This document shows, one piece after another, positions 9,801-15,992 of a stretch of DNA of 35,547 bases; within the stretch, counting starts at the first letter, position 1; every line of letters begins with the position of its first letter. The notes below the pieces were generated by a model that worked only from the letters and a program-made list of their open reading frames with translations, had not been told where the DNA came from and searched no databases. The DNA lies in assembly GCA_002422865.1 (NCBI GenBank), contig DITN01000056.1, positions 1-35,547 on the forward strand, read 5' to 3'. Source of the stretch: Bacteroidetes bacterium UBA6183. Lineage in GTDB: Bacteria; Bacteroidota; Bacteroidia; UKL13-3. The position numbers were made by a program, and so were the translations under genes.

Positions 9801-10464
9801 AGTTGATTTACGTGCAAGTCTTACACACAACTTCAACATCAGTTCAGCTAATGGCTCGCAAGGAGATCGCTTTTTGTTAATCATCACCAACCAAAGTCAA
9901 CTACCTGTTGAGTTTGTTGAAGTAAAAGCGGAGGTTGCTGCTAATGCAAAAGATATAGAAGTAAATTGGGCCACCGCAACAGAGGTTAACAACGACCGTT
10001 TTGTGGTTGAAAAATCGTACGATAACGAATTGTTTACAGAAGTTGGAACAGTTAAAGGCGCGGTAAACAGCAAAGTTCGTATACAATATAATTTTGTAGA
10101 TGTATTTGCGGCTAAAGAAGCCATGAATGCAGGTTTAGATAAGGTTTATTACCGCATCAACCAAATTGATGTATCGGGTAAAAATAAACATAGCAATACC
10201 GTTGTGGTACATGTAAACGAAACTCAAGAGGCAGGAGCAAACACCTTAAGTTTATTCCCGAATCCGGCAACCAAGTTTGTTAACATAGCACAAACCGCAC
10301 AACAAAGCTTGGGAGAAATAACCATAACCGACCTAACCGGAAAAGTGGTTTATACCAAAATAGAAACAGCATTTGAAACGACCCTTGATATTAGCGGTTT
10401 ACAAAGTGGGGTATACTTTGTAAAAGGTGCAAATACCAAGACGTACAAATTGATAGTAGAGTAA
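3898..10464 (+). CDS. Very large multidomain T9SS-secreted surface protein (type A sorting domain)
   Basis: 2188 residues. Signal peptide at about 1-26 (hydrophobic core CVLLALLLINPQALLA, cleavage before QPNP). Then a jelly-roll-like module (27-180); two fibronectin-III-like modules (about 187-405); a module like those ending in VTFNMSS...APFWEDL (405-645); pre-peptidase C-terminal (PPC)-like domains at about 654-795, 796-928 and 1136-1262, each with DDDVW[FY]K[FY]T; two more Fn3-like modules (929-1135); a CARDB-like module (1263-1370); an Ig-like module (1378-1460); a beta-helix-like stretch starting WLGIDTDWNNTANW (about 1466); and a T9SS type A sorting domain (2116-2188, LSLFPNPATKFVNI ... 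GVYFV). No catalytic domain is recognised. The probable role is adhesion or binding outside the cell, anchored through T9SS. A terminator follows at 10484. Confidence 0.9.
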   Translation: MYKTTPNLFTCVLLALLLINPQALLAQPNPVTNFGFEASSSSLTGWTTNNHLGTSAVSSAKMRSGSNSFSNNYSSTNANGYVESNSSISVPANQYLILMAHYQVTSRSGNSRVTLGVAGDMGNTFTPAANNTYYQISRAIQNTTGSTASWKPRFNMYSSSGSQSRVFYWDDIIAYVSNSATVDLTAPNPATSVTSTFTSSAVTLNWQNGTDNTGGSGVQRTIVLRAIGNCSTAAPTLDNQVAYSKNGGYGESTFGAWTILDTVTAGVTSFTDNTIASGTGYVYAIVHEDKAYNHADAATVVAPISAVVLPTSPTNGQTNVSTSGMSLSWPSVCGAASYRIYLSTNQADVDNESSSALLASAHTSNSYTLTSNLNTSSIYYWKVVSLNTSGSASLNNNTFSFTTSTAPLSFAISRNTNTTYNSILSSGNTLSWSGTFNADDKMSDALNLSDLGFTGFSYQGLPVTELKVNTNGFVTFNMSSSASYTNSFNSQKQIVAPFWEDLVCQGYIGGSSQDVQRSLLENSVKYLVTGQQGNQVLTIEWAEMEIYNNAGPSINFQLKLYEQDDKIEFVYGKMYGFNGTVNYTYSYSSGLSASTVSGTPTAGQLVCQQLANVLNFSNTNTTNISELPDCYSTLTFIPDAAASAVSASTPAITNDNCNTATVLPIQNGIQNDFCRVYTSKGATASSSIPVCNAATSGTADDDVWFKFTVTNAGAYGITVNSSGGYNGVVQLFSGNCNSLTNISCKNATGNGLIETLTVDTLIEGTYFVRVYDANTGSGGSGNFAISVYNIITPPVNDDCASAIQLTIDSPLVSGNTANATASNGITTCTAGSPGTADDDVWYKYTATSSITRLSVNGGSAFNAVMQYFSGSCTSLTNIGCVSSTGAAGEESVDINTTIGATYFVRVYHSANGATPTTGFTITVSNVVPSCPSLTAPLNNINSVSRTSAQTFSWTASATPSVGTKTYRLQISTNTLFTDTLTLTGASGLTATSYSLPANTLSASTTYYWRVIASNANGSSYGCSYFTLSTTGTVPSCARSLTPEVLTSNIDTGLTLTWAAGSGSPTSYAVYLSSNQAAVNSLSTTARVANGITSTTYTASGLQNANTYYWTVIPSNGSGAATGCYINNFTTIAAAPLNDNCSGAVVINPTSSTPISGTVLNATQSMVGTVGTADDDVWYKFTAASTAHNISVSAAFSFNAVVEVFSGSCGSLTSMQCVNTNGNGMTENVRATGLTIGQTYYVRVYDFGSTAPTSQTFNISINDVDLGISSFVSPTQNNCGNTTVTVALTNYSVAAINFSTHPVTISASVLSPANVTTSFNDVIINSGTLAAGASQNVTVTTTYQVVNAGTYSYTATATTAGDNNESNNAITSALQQIELPSPFILTGSGSYCAGSNGVMFALSGSEEGATYQLFKSQTAVSGLINGTGSSLTFPNVNVSGSYRVVATSLATSCASYMSASSVVDVTPLWLGIDTDWNNTANWCGGVVPSTNANIIISGSAVNMPVLPGNITVNNLELTESNKRIELNGKILTINGAISGEGVVKGSATSSIVINGSGNMGTLKMDQTTVGASNALQNLTINVGSTKTNDSVVLGNALYLNGTLYLNNGKLGSNGNLVLVSNATNTARIAEIASTSDITGNVVSQRFIPAVTRRYRMLSPNTSSFSYNDIKDDIFVTGSGGAANGFDISNPNSASIYTYRETTAGGRGWVPVTNINQTLSPANGAIVFVRGDRTLPAPQWYTFPFVAQNQVNMDFVGPVNKGTYSPTITYTNTGVADNDGWNLVGNPYPSQIDWSLVTKSNLTPFVYSLDPTTNAYVVNDGITPIASGQGFFVKATGANPSITFTEGCKTGDAASSLFKTGTPIVPFKLKVVLDSLNSDYALLRLRTGSNVGFNDMEDAVKLTNSGINFGFKLATTKIHINTIPQLSAVSDTFVLFIQGSQGAYRIEASNFNDIPANKQVLLKDMFTNAIVDLRASLTHNFNISSANGSQGDRFLLIITNQSQLPVEFVEVKAEVAANAKDIEVNWATATEVNNDRFVVEKSYDNELFTEVGTVKGAVNSKVRIQYNFVDVFAAKEAMNAGLDKVYYRINQIDVSGKNKHSNTVVVHVNETQEAGANTLSLFPNPATKFVNIAQTAQQSLGEITITDLTGKVVYTKIETAFETTLDISGLQSGVYFVKGANTKTYKLIVE

Positions 10465-10483
10465 GTTGTTTATTGCGTAAAAC

Positions 10484-10516
10484 AAATCCGCCAAGCAGCA
10501 ATGTTTGGCGGATTTT
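10484..10516 (+). terminator. Terminator after the large surface protein gene
   Basis: AAATCCGCCAA and TTGGCGGATTT are inverted repeats around GCAGCAATG, followed by TTTTG. A stable stem 20 nt after the stop codon, consistent with a Rho-independent terminator, although the T run is short. Confidence 0.8.
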
Positions 10517-10605
10517 GTCTTTAATTCATATGTACGTAAGAAAACTTACCAGTTTGTTATAAAACTTTACAGATATTAAATGGGAAACGCTTTTATACTA
10601 AATAA

Positions 10606-10880
10606 TGCATGAAGGATTCTATCGGCCTACGAGAATTTTACTTGACAATCAATGAGGGCGTTTGTGCTATGGCCATAGTAAGCAATCCCGAAACGCAGTG
10701 GCTTGGATTGCGTGGAAAAAACGTACTCAGTAGATTGTTGTAAAATTGTCGTAAGCCTTGATTTTTTGTTTACTTTTTTATCAAGAAAACTGCGCAGCAA
10801 TCAACGAGGCAAAAAACAATAAAAAACCACGAGTTAAAAGTGAAGGCGGTTTGGGTGCCAACACAAAAGGAGAGTAGTTT
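10606..10880 (+). repeat. Structured dispersed repeat, copy A
   Basis: The 152-bp core 10606-10757 is nearly identical, allowing for compensatory stem changes, to 15253-15405. Outer stem: 10624-10650 pairs with 10733-10757, beginning GGCCTAC and ending GTAAGCC. A second stem follows: CTTGAT 10757-10762 with ATCAAG 10780-10785. Inside, AGCAATCC and GGATTGC can form a 7-bp stem, and GCGTTT can pair with AAACGC across it. A weaker match to copy B continues to about 10880 (cgaggc, gagttaaaa, caaaagga). The 5' end TGAAGGA is shared with copies C and D. It lies 3' of a T9SS gene, as does copy B. No coding potential is seen. Confidence 0.85.
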
Positions 10881-11124
10881 TTATTCTAAAAGGAGTTTAA
10901 AATGGAACAAACTCATTATTATCAAAATCTTAACGCTTTGTAGAAAACCATTCATAAATTCTAGATTACCTAGTAATCATAAAACTTACTAGTAAACTAA
11001 CGGATGTACATTTTAATTCATCTCTTGTTATAACTAATTAACCTATGTGTTTTAGTGTTTAACCTACTTGTTTCAAAACAACCCTCACAAACAAGTATTG
11101 TTGCAGGTGTTTAAAAAAACAAGA
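10881..11124. other. Intergenic region with a possible 13-codon ORF
   Basis: This follows repeat copy A and precedes the hydrolase gene. The only notable item is a 13-codon ATG ORF at 10902-10943 preceded by AAAAGGAG with 6-nt spacing. The remainder is AT-rich and I see no clear promoter for the downstream gene. Confidence 0.5.
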
Positions 11125-12222
11125 ATGATTATACTATTGGCAATATTGGCCTCATTTACCGGAGGCGGTTATTTGTTTATGCAACAAAAACAGTTTGGTA
11201 CAGACCCTAAAGGAGAACGTTTAGCCCGCATATTAAAGTCGCCAAACTATAAAGATGGCGCTTTTCAAAACTTAACACCAACACCCATGATGGCTGAAGG
11301 TGTAAGTTATTGGACGGTAATGAAAGATTACCTACGCAAAGGAGAAGGACGTGAACCACAACAAAATATTCCTTCTGTTACCACTAACCTAAAACAATTA
11401 TCGGATAGTATACCAACCATTGTTTGGTTCGGTCACTCGTCATACTTAATTAAAATTAATGGTAAGCACATTTTGGTTGATCCTGTTTTTAGTGGCACTG
11501 CTTCACCCATTAGTTATTTTGGTAAAAATTATAAAGGCAGTAATGTGTATGACGTAGATGCATTTCCGGAAATAGATGTGGTGTTGATTACACACGATCA
11601 TTATGATCATTTGGATTATGCAACCATTCAGAAATTGATTCCTAAAACCAAACAATTTTGTACTAGCTTAGGTGTTGGCGCTCATCTAGAATACTGGGGT
11701 GTATCACCCACTAAAATTACTGAACTCGATTGGTGGGAGCGTGCTCAGCTGGATAGCGACATGGCGTTTACAGCCACGCCAGCAAGGCATTTTAGTGGCC
11801 GAAAATTTACGCGTGGTAAAACCTTGTGGTCGTCTTTTGTATTTGAAACCAACGGTTATAAATTGTTCTTAGGAGGCGATAGCGGATACGAAAAACACTT
11901 CAAAGAAATAGGCGCTAAGTTTGGTGGGTTTGATATGGCCATATTGGAGTGTGGACAATACAATACCTCATGGCGTAACATACATATGATGCCCGAGGAA
12001 ACTGCTCAAGCCGCGGTTGATTTAAAAGCTAAAGTGTTAATGCCGGTGCACAACAGTAAATTTACTTTAGCGCTTCACCAATGGAACGAGCCTTTAAATC
12101 GCGTTACAACCAGAGCGAAAGAATTACACATGCCCATAACCACGCCCATGATTGGTGAGCCCGTTTTATTGGGCTCGCATTACCCAAACCAACAATGGTA
12201 TAACGCATTAGGCCAAAATTAA
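11125..12222 (+). CDS. Metallo-beta-lactamase-fold hydrolase (NAPE-PLD/UlaG-like)
   Basis: 365 residues with an N-terminal hydrophobic segment (about 1-20), so probably membrane-anchored or exported. The MBL metal site is intact: HDHYDH at 157-162 (HxHxDH), a later ARHFSGR histidine, GGDSGYE with Asp252, and MPVHNSKF with His309. The spacing and the HSSYLIKINGKHILVDPVF start of the domain match the branch that includes N-acyl-phosphatidylethanolamine phospholipase D and UlaG-like lactonases. The exact substrate is unknown. A TTG at 11068 would add 19 polar and basic residues; the ATG at 11125 begins at the hydrophobic segment and is preferred. It appears to be monocistronic. Confidence 0.85.
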   Translation: MIILLAILASFTGGGYLFMQQKQFGTDPKGERLARILKSPNYKDGAFQNLTPTPMMAEGVSYWTVMKDYLRKGEGREPQQNIPSVTTNLKQLSDSIPTIVWFGHSSYLIKINGKHILVDPVFSGTASPISYFGKNYKGSNVYDVDAFPEIDVVLITHDHYDHLDYATIQKLIPKTKQFCTSLGVGAHLEYWGVSPTKITELDWWERAQLDSDMAFTATPARHFSGRKFTRGKTLWSSFVFETNGYKLFLGGDSGYEKHFKEIGAKFGGFDMAILECGQYNTSWRNIHMMPEETAQAAVDLKAKVLMPVHNSKFTLALHQWNEPLNRVTTRAKELHMPITTPMIGEPVLLGSHYPNQQWYNALGQN

Positions 12223-12330
12223 TCAATAGAAGCTTTGCAAAAGCGAGCTACTTGATTTAGTTTGGCCAATCCCGATTAGAATTTGTTCAGCAATTTGTTA
12301 AAATTGATGATTACAAATTCTTTATCGATT

Positions 12331-12353
12331 CAGATCCGTTATTAACGGAACTG
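12331..12353. other. Hairpin upstream of the DUF5329-like gene
   Basis: CAGaTCCGTT-ATT-AACGGAaCTG is a 9-bp stem with one internal mismatch and a 3-nt loop. No T run follows, so it is not a normal terminator. It could be a processing site or a weak terminator of the hydrolase transcript. Confidence 0.4.
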
Positions 12354-12386
12354 AATTTGGGATAAAATAATTTGGCTTAATTTTGG

Positions 12387-12394
12387 TATAGTTG
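12387..12394 (+). promoter_or_regulatory. Probable -7 element for the DUF5329-like gene
   Basis: TATAGTTG differs by one base from TAnnTTTG and lies 25 nt before the ATG at 12420. No correctly spaced TTTG is present upstream. Confidence 0.35.
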
Positions 12395-12419
12395 CATAAA
12401 ATAACTTCAACCTAAAAAA

Positions 12420-12806
12420 ATGAAACTTAAAATAACATTGGTAGCCTTATTTTTGTGGGCGATGATTCCTGCAAAGGCATCATTATTTGGTTCAGTTAAT
12501 GTATTACAACAACCCAAAAAGCTCACCGAAACTCAGAAGATAGAATCATTAATTGCATTTATCGCCAAACAGGAAGGTGTATTTTTAAGAAATGGTGGCG
12601 AATACACACCCGGGCAGGCTGCAGAGCATTTGCGCATGAAATGGAAAAAGGGTGGAAGTGCCATTAAAACTGCCGATATTTTTATAGAAAAATTGGCAAG
12701 TACAAGCAGTGTAAGTGGCAAACCTTACCAAATCCGGCTTAAAAACGGACAAACAGTTAATTTGGCTCCACTGTTAAGAGCAGAATTAAAAAGGTTAAAT
12801 CAATAA
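12420..12806 (+). CDS. DUF5329-like small exported protein
   Basis: 128 residues. A signal peptide is visible at about 1-20 (LKITLVALFLWAMIPAKAS). The mature part contains KIESLIAFIAKQEGVFLRNGGEYTP, then AAEHLRMKWKKGG, IKTADIFIEKLAS, and SGKPYQIRLKNG near the end. This order (RNG.EY ... A.HL..KW ... IK....FI ... S..SGK.Y.I) is the pattern I recognise as the DUF5329 family of periplasmic proteins of unknown function. It lies 75 nt upstream of efp but has its own promoter-like box, and efp has another, so an operon is unlikely. I do not assign a function. Confidence 0.7.
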   Translation: MKLKITLVALFLWAMIPAKASLFGSVNVLQQPKKLTETQKIESLIAFIAKQEGVFLRNGGEYTPGQAAEHLRMKWKKGGSAIKTADIFIEKLASTSSVSGKPYQIRLKNGQTVNLAPLLRAELKRLNQ

Positions 12807-12848
12807 CCAACAATAAGATTACAGCAAGCAACTATTTATAAAAAAATG

Positions 12849-12856
12849 TATACTTG
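12849..12856 (+). promoter_or_regulatory. Probable -7 element of efp
   Basis: TATACTTG followed by CA differs at one position from TAnnTTTG and lies 25 nt before the efp ATG, the same distance as in the DUF5329-like gene. Confidence 0.45.
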
Positions 12857-12881
12857 CACCATCATATTTAAAAGCTAAGCA

Positions 12882-13442
12882 ATGGCAAATACCGGAGATT
12901 TATCAAAAGGCATGTTCATCAGACATAACAACGAATTATGCCAAGTAATGGAATATCAACACCGTACACCGGGTAACTTACGTGCATTTTACCAAGTGGT
13001 ATTGCGCAACGTAAAAACCGGTAAACAAATGGAACACCGCTACAGAGCAGGCGAATCTATTGAAGTGATACGTGTTGATTTTAAAGAAATGCAATATGTA
13101 TACAAAGACGGAACCAACTTTGTATTAATGGATCCTGAAACTTTCGATCAAATTTATATCAGTGAAGTGTTGTTTGGCGACCAAGCACGTTTCTTAAAAG
13201 AGGAAATGATCATTAAGGTTTCTTTTGAAGGTGATGAGCCTATTGGTGTAGAACCTCCAACATTTGTAATTTTAGAAGTAACTTACACCGAGCCTGGAGT
13301 TAAAGGCGATACAGCTACAAACACATTAAAACCTGCAACTTTAGAAAACGGAGCAGAAGTACGTGTTCCTTTATTTACAAGTGTAGGTGATAAAGTAAAA
13401 GTTGATACCCGCACAGGCGATTACGTTGAGCGTGTTAAATAA
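12882..13442 (+). CDS. efp: Elongation factor P with an Asn-tipped loop
   Basis: 186 residues in three domains: KOW-like domain I (1-64), OB domain II (about 65-128) and the C-terminal OB domain with the EF-P signature region TNTLKPATLENGAEVRVPLF and ending DTRTGDYVERVK. EF-P rescues ribosomes stalled at polyproline stretches. The functional loop of domain I reads PGNLRAF at residues 30-36, with Asn32 at the tip where E. coli has Lys34 (beta-lysylated) and Pseudomonas has Arg32 (rhamnosylated). The usual post-translational modification at this residue is therefore not possible here. No modification enzymes are nearby. Monocistronic, with its own terminator. Confidence 0.96.
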   Translation: MANTGDLSKGMFIRHNNELCQVMEYQHRTPGNLRAFYQVVLRNVKTGKQMEHRYRAGESIEVIRVDFKEMQYVYKDGTNFVLMDPETFDQIYISEVLFGDQARFLKEEMIIKVSFEGDEPIGVEPPTFVILEVTYTEPGVKGDTATNTLKPATLENGAEVRVPLFTSVGDKVKVDTRTGDYVERVK

Positions 13443-13461
13443 TTTAAAAAACACAATATTT

Positions 13462-13486
13462 AAAAGCGGCTTGGGCCGCTTTTTTT
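13462..13486 (+). terminator. Terminator after efp
   Basis: AAAAGCGGC-TTGG-GCCGCTTTTTTT: a 6-bp GC-rich stem, 4-nt loop and T run, starting 20 nt after the stop codon. Confidence 0.93.
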
Positions 13487-13625
13487 ATGCAATGTGAATT
13501 CAATAAGGTTTGATTGATTTAAGATAAAACATAAAGCAAAGTCATGTTTGAATCATTAACCATGCGATAAGCCCACTTTAAGCAAACAAAATTTTTGCTT
13601 AAGGAGTAACTTTAGCAATTTCAAC

Positions 13626-13656
13626 TTGTTTACTTAAGGAAAATTATTCTAATTTG
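13626..13656 (+). promoter_or_regulatory. Possible promoter of the FG-GAP protein gene
   Basis: TTG at 13626-13628 and TAATTTG at 13650-13656, 21 bases apart, resemble the -33/-7 pair with one base missing in the -7 box. It lies 26 nt before the ATG at 13682. Confidence 0.3.
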
Positions 13657-13681
13657 TTTAAGTATCATTATTTAAACCTCA

Positions 13682-15229
13682 ATGAAATTAAAAAATCTTT
13701 TACTAACCTTAGTTATAATCATTCCCTTCTTTTCGTTTGGACAATATGGGACAGTTAAGAGCATAAAAAAAATTTTATCAGCTGGTACTGGCTCTCTAGG
13801 GCTATTTGGTGTTTATTACGATCTCGGCTCAGAAGGCACATCTATTGGTGATTTAGATGGAAATGGCGTTATAGATATTGCAACTAGGGTAGTTGGTGAA
13901 AAAAACATTAATAATATAAATTATTACTATGGTTATTTAGTAGTTGTGTTAATGCATTCGAACGGCATGGTTAAATCACACAAGTTAATAGGTTCGGGTG
14001 CAGGAATTAGTGGTATTTCCATATCTGATTTTTTTGGTTCATCAATTGTAAATATGGGTGATTTAAATAATGATGGTGTTAATGATATTGCTGTTGGAGA
14101 TATATATGCTGGGGCAAGTAACTCACAAACGGGTGCAGTTACATTTGTTTATTTAAATAAAGATGGAAGTGTGAAAGACTTCAAACAAATCAATAGAGAT
14201 GTTATCTCCTCATTACCGAATAACGGATATTTTGGAAACAGTTTGACAAATTTGGGTGATTTGGATGGTGATGGCTATAAAGATATTGCAGTGTCATCTT
14301 CCGAGAAGCTAAACGGTAAGAGTGGTTGTGTTTATATTTTATTTTTAGATAGTATTCAGAATATAAAAAAGATTCGAAAAATTGGGGTGAACTCAAATGG
14401 ACTTTCTGGTGATTTTTCAAATGACTTGGCTCTGGGTTCAGGTGTAAGTAATATTGGAGATTTTGATAAGGATGGTGTAACAGATATTGCATTCAAAACG
14501 GTTTATAAAAAAGATAGTGTTACTAATTTATCAGGAATTATGATTGTTTATTTAAAATCTGATGGAACTGTAAAAAGTTTTGAACGTATAAATCATTTAA
14601 GTAATGGGCTTCATGATTTGATAAAGGATGATGGTTTTGGATATAGAATTGTAAGGTTAAATGACTTAGATGGAGATCAAGTAAACGAGTTTGCGGTTGG
14701 TGCAACTAACGATACAACATACAATGTGGGTCGAGGTGGTTCAGTGCGCATTTTATTTATGAATGCCGATGGTACTGTAAAATCAGTACAAAAAATAGAT
14801 AACCTATCGGGCAATTTTAACCAGCCTATTGCTAACCGAGACTTTTTTGGTTCTATTGGTCCATTAGGTGATTTTAATAATGATAGTATACCCGATTTAT
14901 TTGTGGGGGCTAGTGGTAACGATGAAGGAGGAAGCAGCAAAGGTGCATTATACCTATTAATGTTAAATGGGGTGCCAAGTGTAGGTTTAAATGATGTAAG
15001 TGCAAACCGCATGCAAGTTAACCTTTACCCCAACCCGGCAAAACACCAAGTGCAAGTAAGCTGCCCTTATCCGGTAAAACAAATTACCATAACAGATGTA
15101 ACCGGTAATGTAATACACCAACAAAACACCAACGAGTCTATACAAATTCAAACCTGGCAAGCAGGCATGTATTACCTGCAAGTAAATACCACCCAAGGCA
15201 CAGCAGTACAAAAATTGGTGAAGTGGTAA
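13682..15229 (+). CDS. FG-GAP beta-propeller protein, T9SS-secreted (type A sorting domain)
   Basis: 515 residues. Signal peptide at about 1-20 (LLLTLVIIIPFFSFG, cleavage before QYG). Six FG-GAP/integrin-alpha-like calcium-binding repeats start near residues 56, 126, 192, 260, 327 and 396, each of the type GDLDGDGYKDIAV. The period is 66-70 residues, consistent with blades of one propeller. A T9SS type A sorting domain occupies about 444-515 (VNLYPNPAKHQVQV ... GMYYLQV ... KLVKW). The propeller part is AT- and G-rich, while the sorting domain uses more C-rich codons, suggesting a separate origin of the tail. It is probably a surface or released binding protein. Repeat copy B begins 24 nt after the stop. 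Confidence 0.9.
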   Translation: MKLKNLLLTLVIIIPFFSFGQYGTVKSIKKILSAGTGSLGLFGVYYDLGSEGTSIGDLDGNGVIDIATRVVGEKNINNINYYYGYLVVVLMHSNGMVKSHKLIGSGAGISGISISDFFGSSIVNMGDLNNDGVNDIAVGDIYAGASNSQTGAVTFVYLNKDGSVKDFKQINRDVISSLPNNGYFGNSLTNLGDLDGDGYKDIAVSSSEKLNGKSGCVYILFLDSIQNIKKIRKIGVNSNGLSGDFSNDLALGSGVSNIGDFDKDGVTDIAFKTVYKKDSVTNLSGIMIVYLKSDGTVKSFERINHLSNGLHDLIKDDGFGYRIVRLNDLDGDQVNEFAVGATNDTTYNVGRGGSVRILFMNADGTVKSVQKIDNLSGNFNQPIANRDFFGSIGPLGDFNNDSIPDLFVGASGNDEGGSSKGALYLLMLNGVPSVGLNDVSANRMQVNLYPNPAKHQVQVSCPYPVKQITITDVTGNVIHQQNTNESIQIQTWQAGMYYLQVNTTQGTAVQKLVKW

Positions 15230-15252
15230 AATGCTTTTTGATTTTTGAACCA

Positions 15253-15579
15253 TGCCTGAAGGACTCTATACGGCCTATGATGATTTTACGTAACAATCAA
15301 TGAGGGCGTTTGTGCAATGGCCGTAGTAAGCAATCCAGAAACGCAGTGGCTTGGATTGCGCGGAAAAAACGTACTCAGTAGATTGTAGTAAAAGCATCAT
15401 AAGCCTTGACTTTTTTGAATACTTTTTGTGTCAAGACAAAAAGTATTGCCGGTTTGGGGTGGCAACCCCAAGAATAAAATCAACAGTTTTCTTTTGTCAC
15501 TTTTTGTGTTGGCAAATGTTAATTCAACGAGGCCAAACACAATAAACAACAACGAGTTAAAAAGTAACCAAAAAGGAGA
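15253..15579 (+). repeat. Structured dispersed repeat, copy B (longest)
   Basis: The core 15253-15405 aligns end to end with copy A. The outer stem pairs 15272-15298 with 15381-15405. The second stem is CTTGAC 15405-15410 with GTCAAG 15430-15435, or alternatively ACTTTTTGT 15421-15429 with ACAAAAAGT 15436-15444. A 7-bp hairpin TTGGGGT-GGCA-ACCCCAA then lies within 15448-15475; this module is absent from copy A but present in copies C (degenerate) and D. The segment 15520-15579 again resembles the 3' part of copy A. Confidence 0.85.
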
Positions 15580-15663
15580 CCACGAATACCAAATCCGACC
15601 TGATTCCTCGCACAAGCCAACCGCCCCTGTAGCCGAATCAGTCGGATTTCACACCATTCGTGG
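15580..15663. repeat. Large inverted repeat (about 23 bp paired)
   Basis: 15580-15606 pairs with 15635-15663: CCACGAAT, then AAATCCGAC, then TGATTC are matched by GAATCA, GTCGGATTT and ATTCGTGG, with small internal loops between the blocks. The 28-nt loop is C-rich. It directly abuts the 3' end of repeat copy B and may be part of the same element or a neighbouring insertion. Confidence 0.8.
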
Positions 15664-15739
15664 ACACCCACCGCACCTGAGTCATTCAATCAAGATTTAT
15701 TGATTTAAGGAGCTCCAAGTATGAGTGATGAACATTGCT

Positions 15740-15827
15740 TGAAGGATTCCATTCGGCAAATGAGATTTTTGCGTAACAAGTAAGTACAGTTTTATTAGAA
15801 CTGGGTTTGGATTGCAACCCCAAGAAA
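15740..15827 (+). repeat. Structured dispersed repeat, copy C (truncated)
   Basis: 15740-15782 (TGAAGGATTCCATTCGG, then TGAGATTTTTGCGTAACAAG) matches the 5' end of copy B. The interior and the distal arm of the outer stem are missing. 15800-15827 has a degenerate version of the hairpin module, ending AACCCCAAGAA. Confidence 0.65.
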
Positions 15828-15865
15828 TAAGTTGTTCAACTTTTATCAAAATATATCTAATAAAT

Positions 15866-15935
15866 ACCCCTCAGTCATGGCTACGCAAAGGCTTTGCATG
15901 ACAGCTCCCCTGCAGGGGAGCAGCGCGTACCATCT
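15866..15935. repeat. Palindromic intergenic element
   Basis: It contains CCCCTCAGTC, the inverted pair GCAAAG-G-CTTTGC, TGACAG, and the perfect 16-nt palindrome CTCCCCTGCAGGGGAG at 15905-15920. The architecture and the shared CCCTCAGTC with the element at 18079-18133 point to a dispersed repeat family. Confidence 0.55.
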
Positions 15936-15992
15936 AATATTTTTGTGTTTGATTAAAGTTTATTCTAATAGTTAAAGCTTCAAATGGAAGTG

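Noticed and set aside
10606..10785. Group I/II intron or hammerhead ribozyme
   Set aside because: No domain V-like or group I core motif and no CTGATGA...GAAA hammerhead core could be found in the repeat.
15351..15545. 64-codon reading frame on the plus strand and an overlapping one on the minus strand
   Set aside because: Both fall inside the structured repeat and contradict its stem conservation.
15428..15703. 91-codon reading frame after the FG-GAP gene
   Set aside because: It runs through repeat copy B and the large inverted repeat; the composition follows the repeat and there is no promoter or ribosome site.
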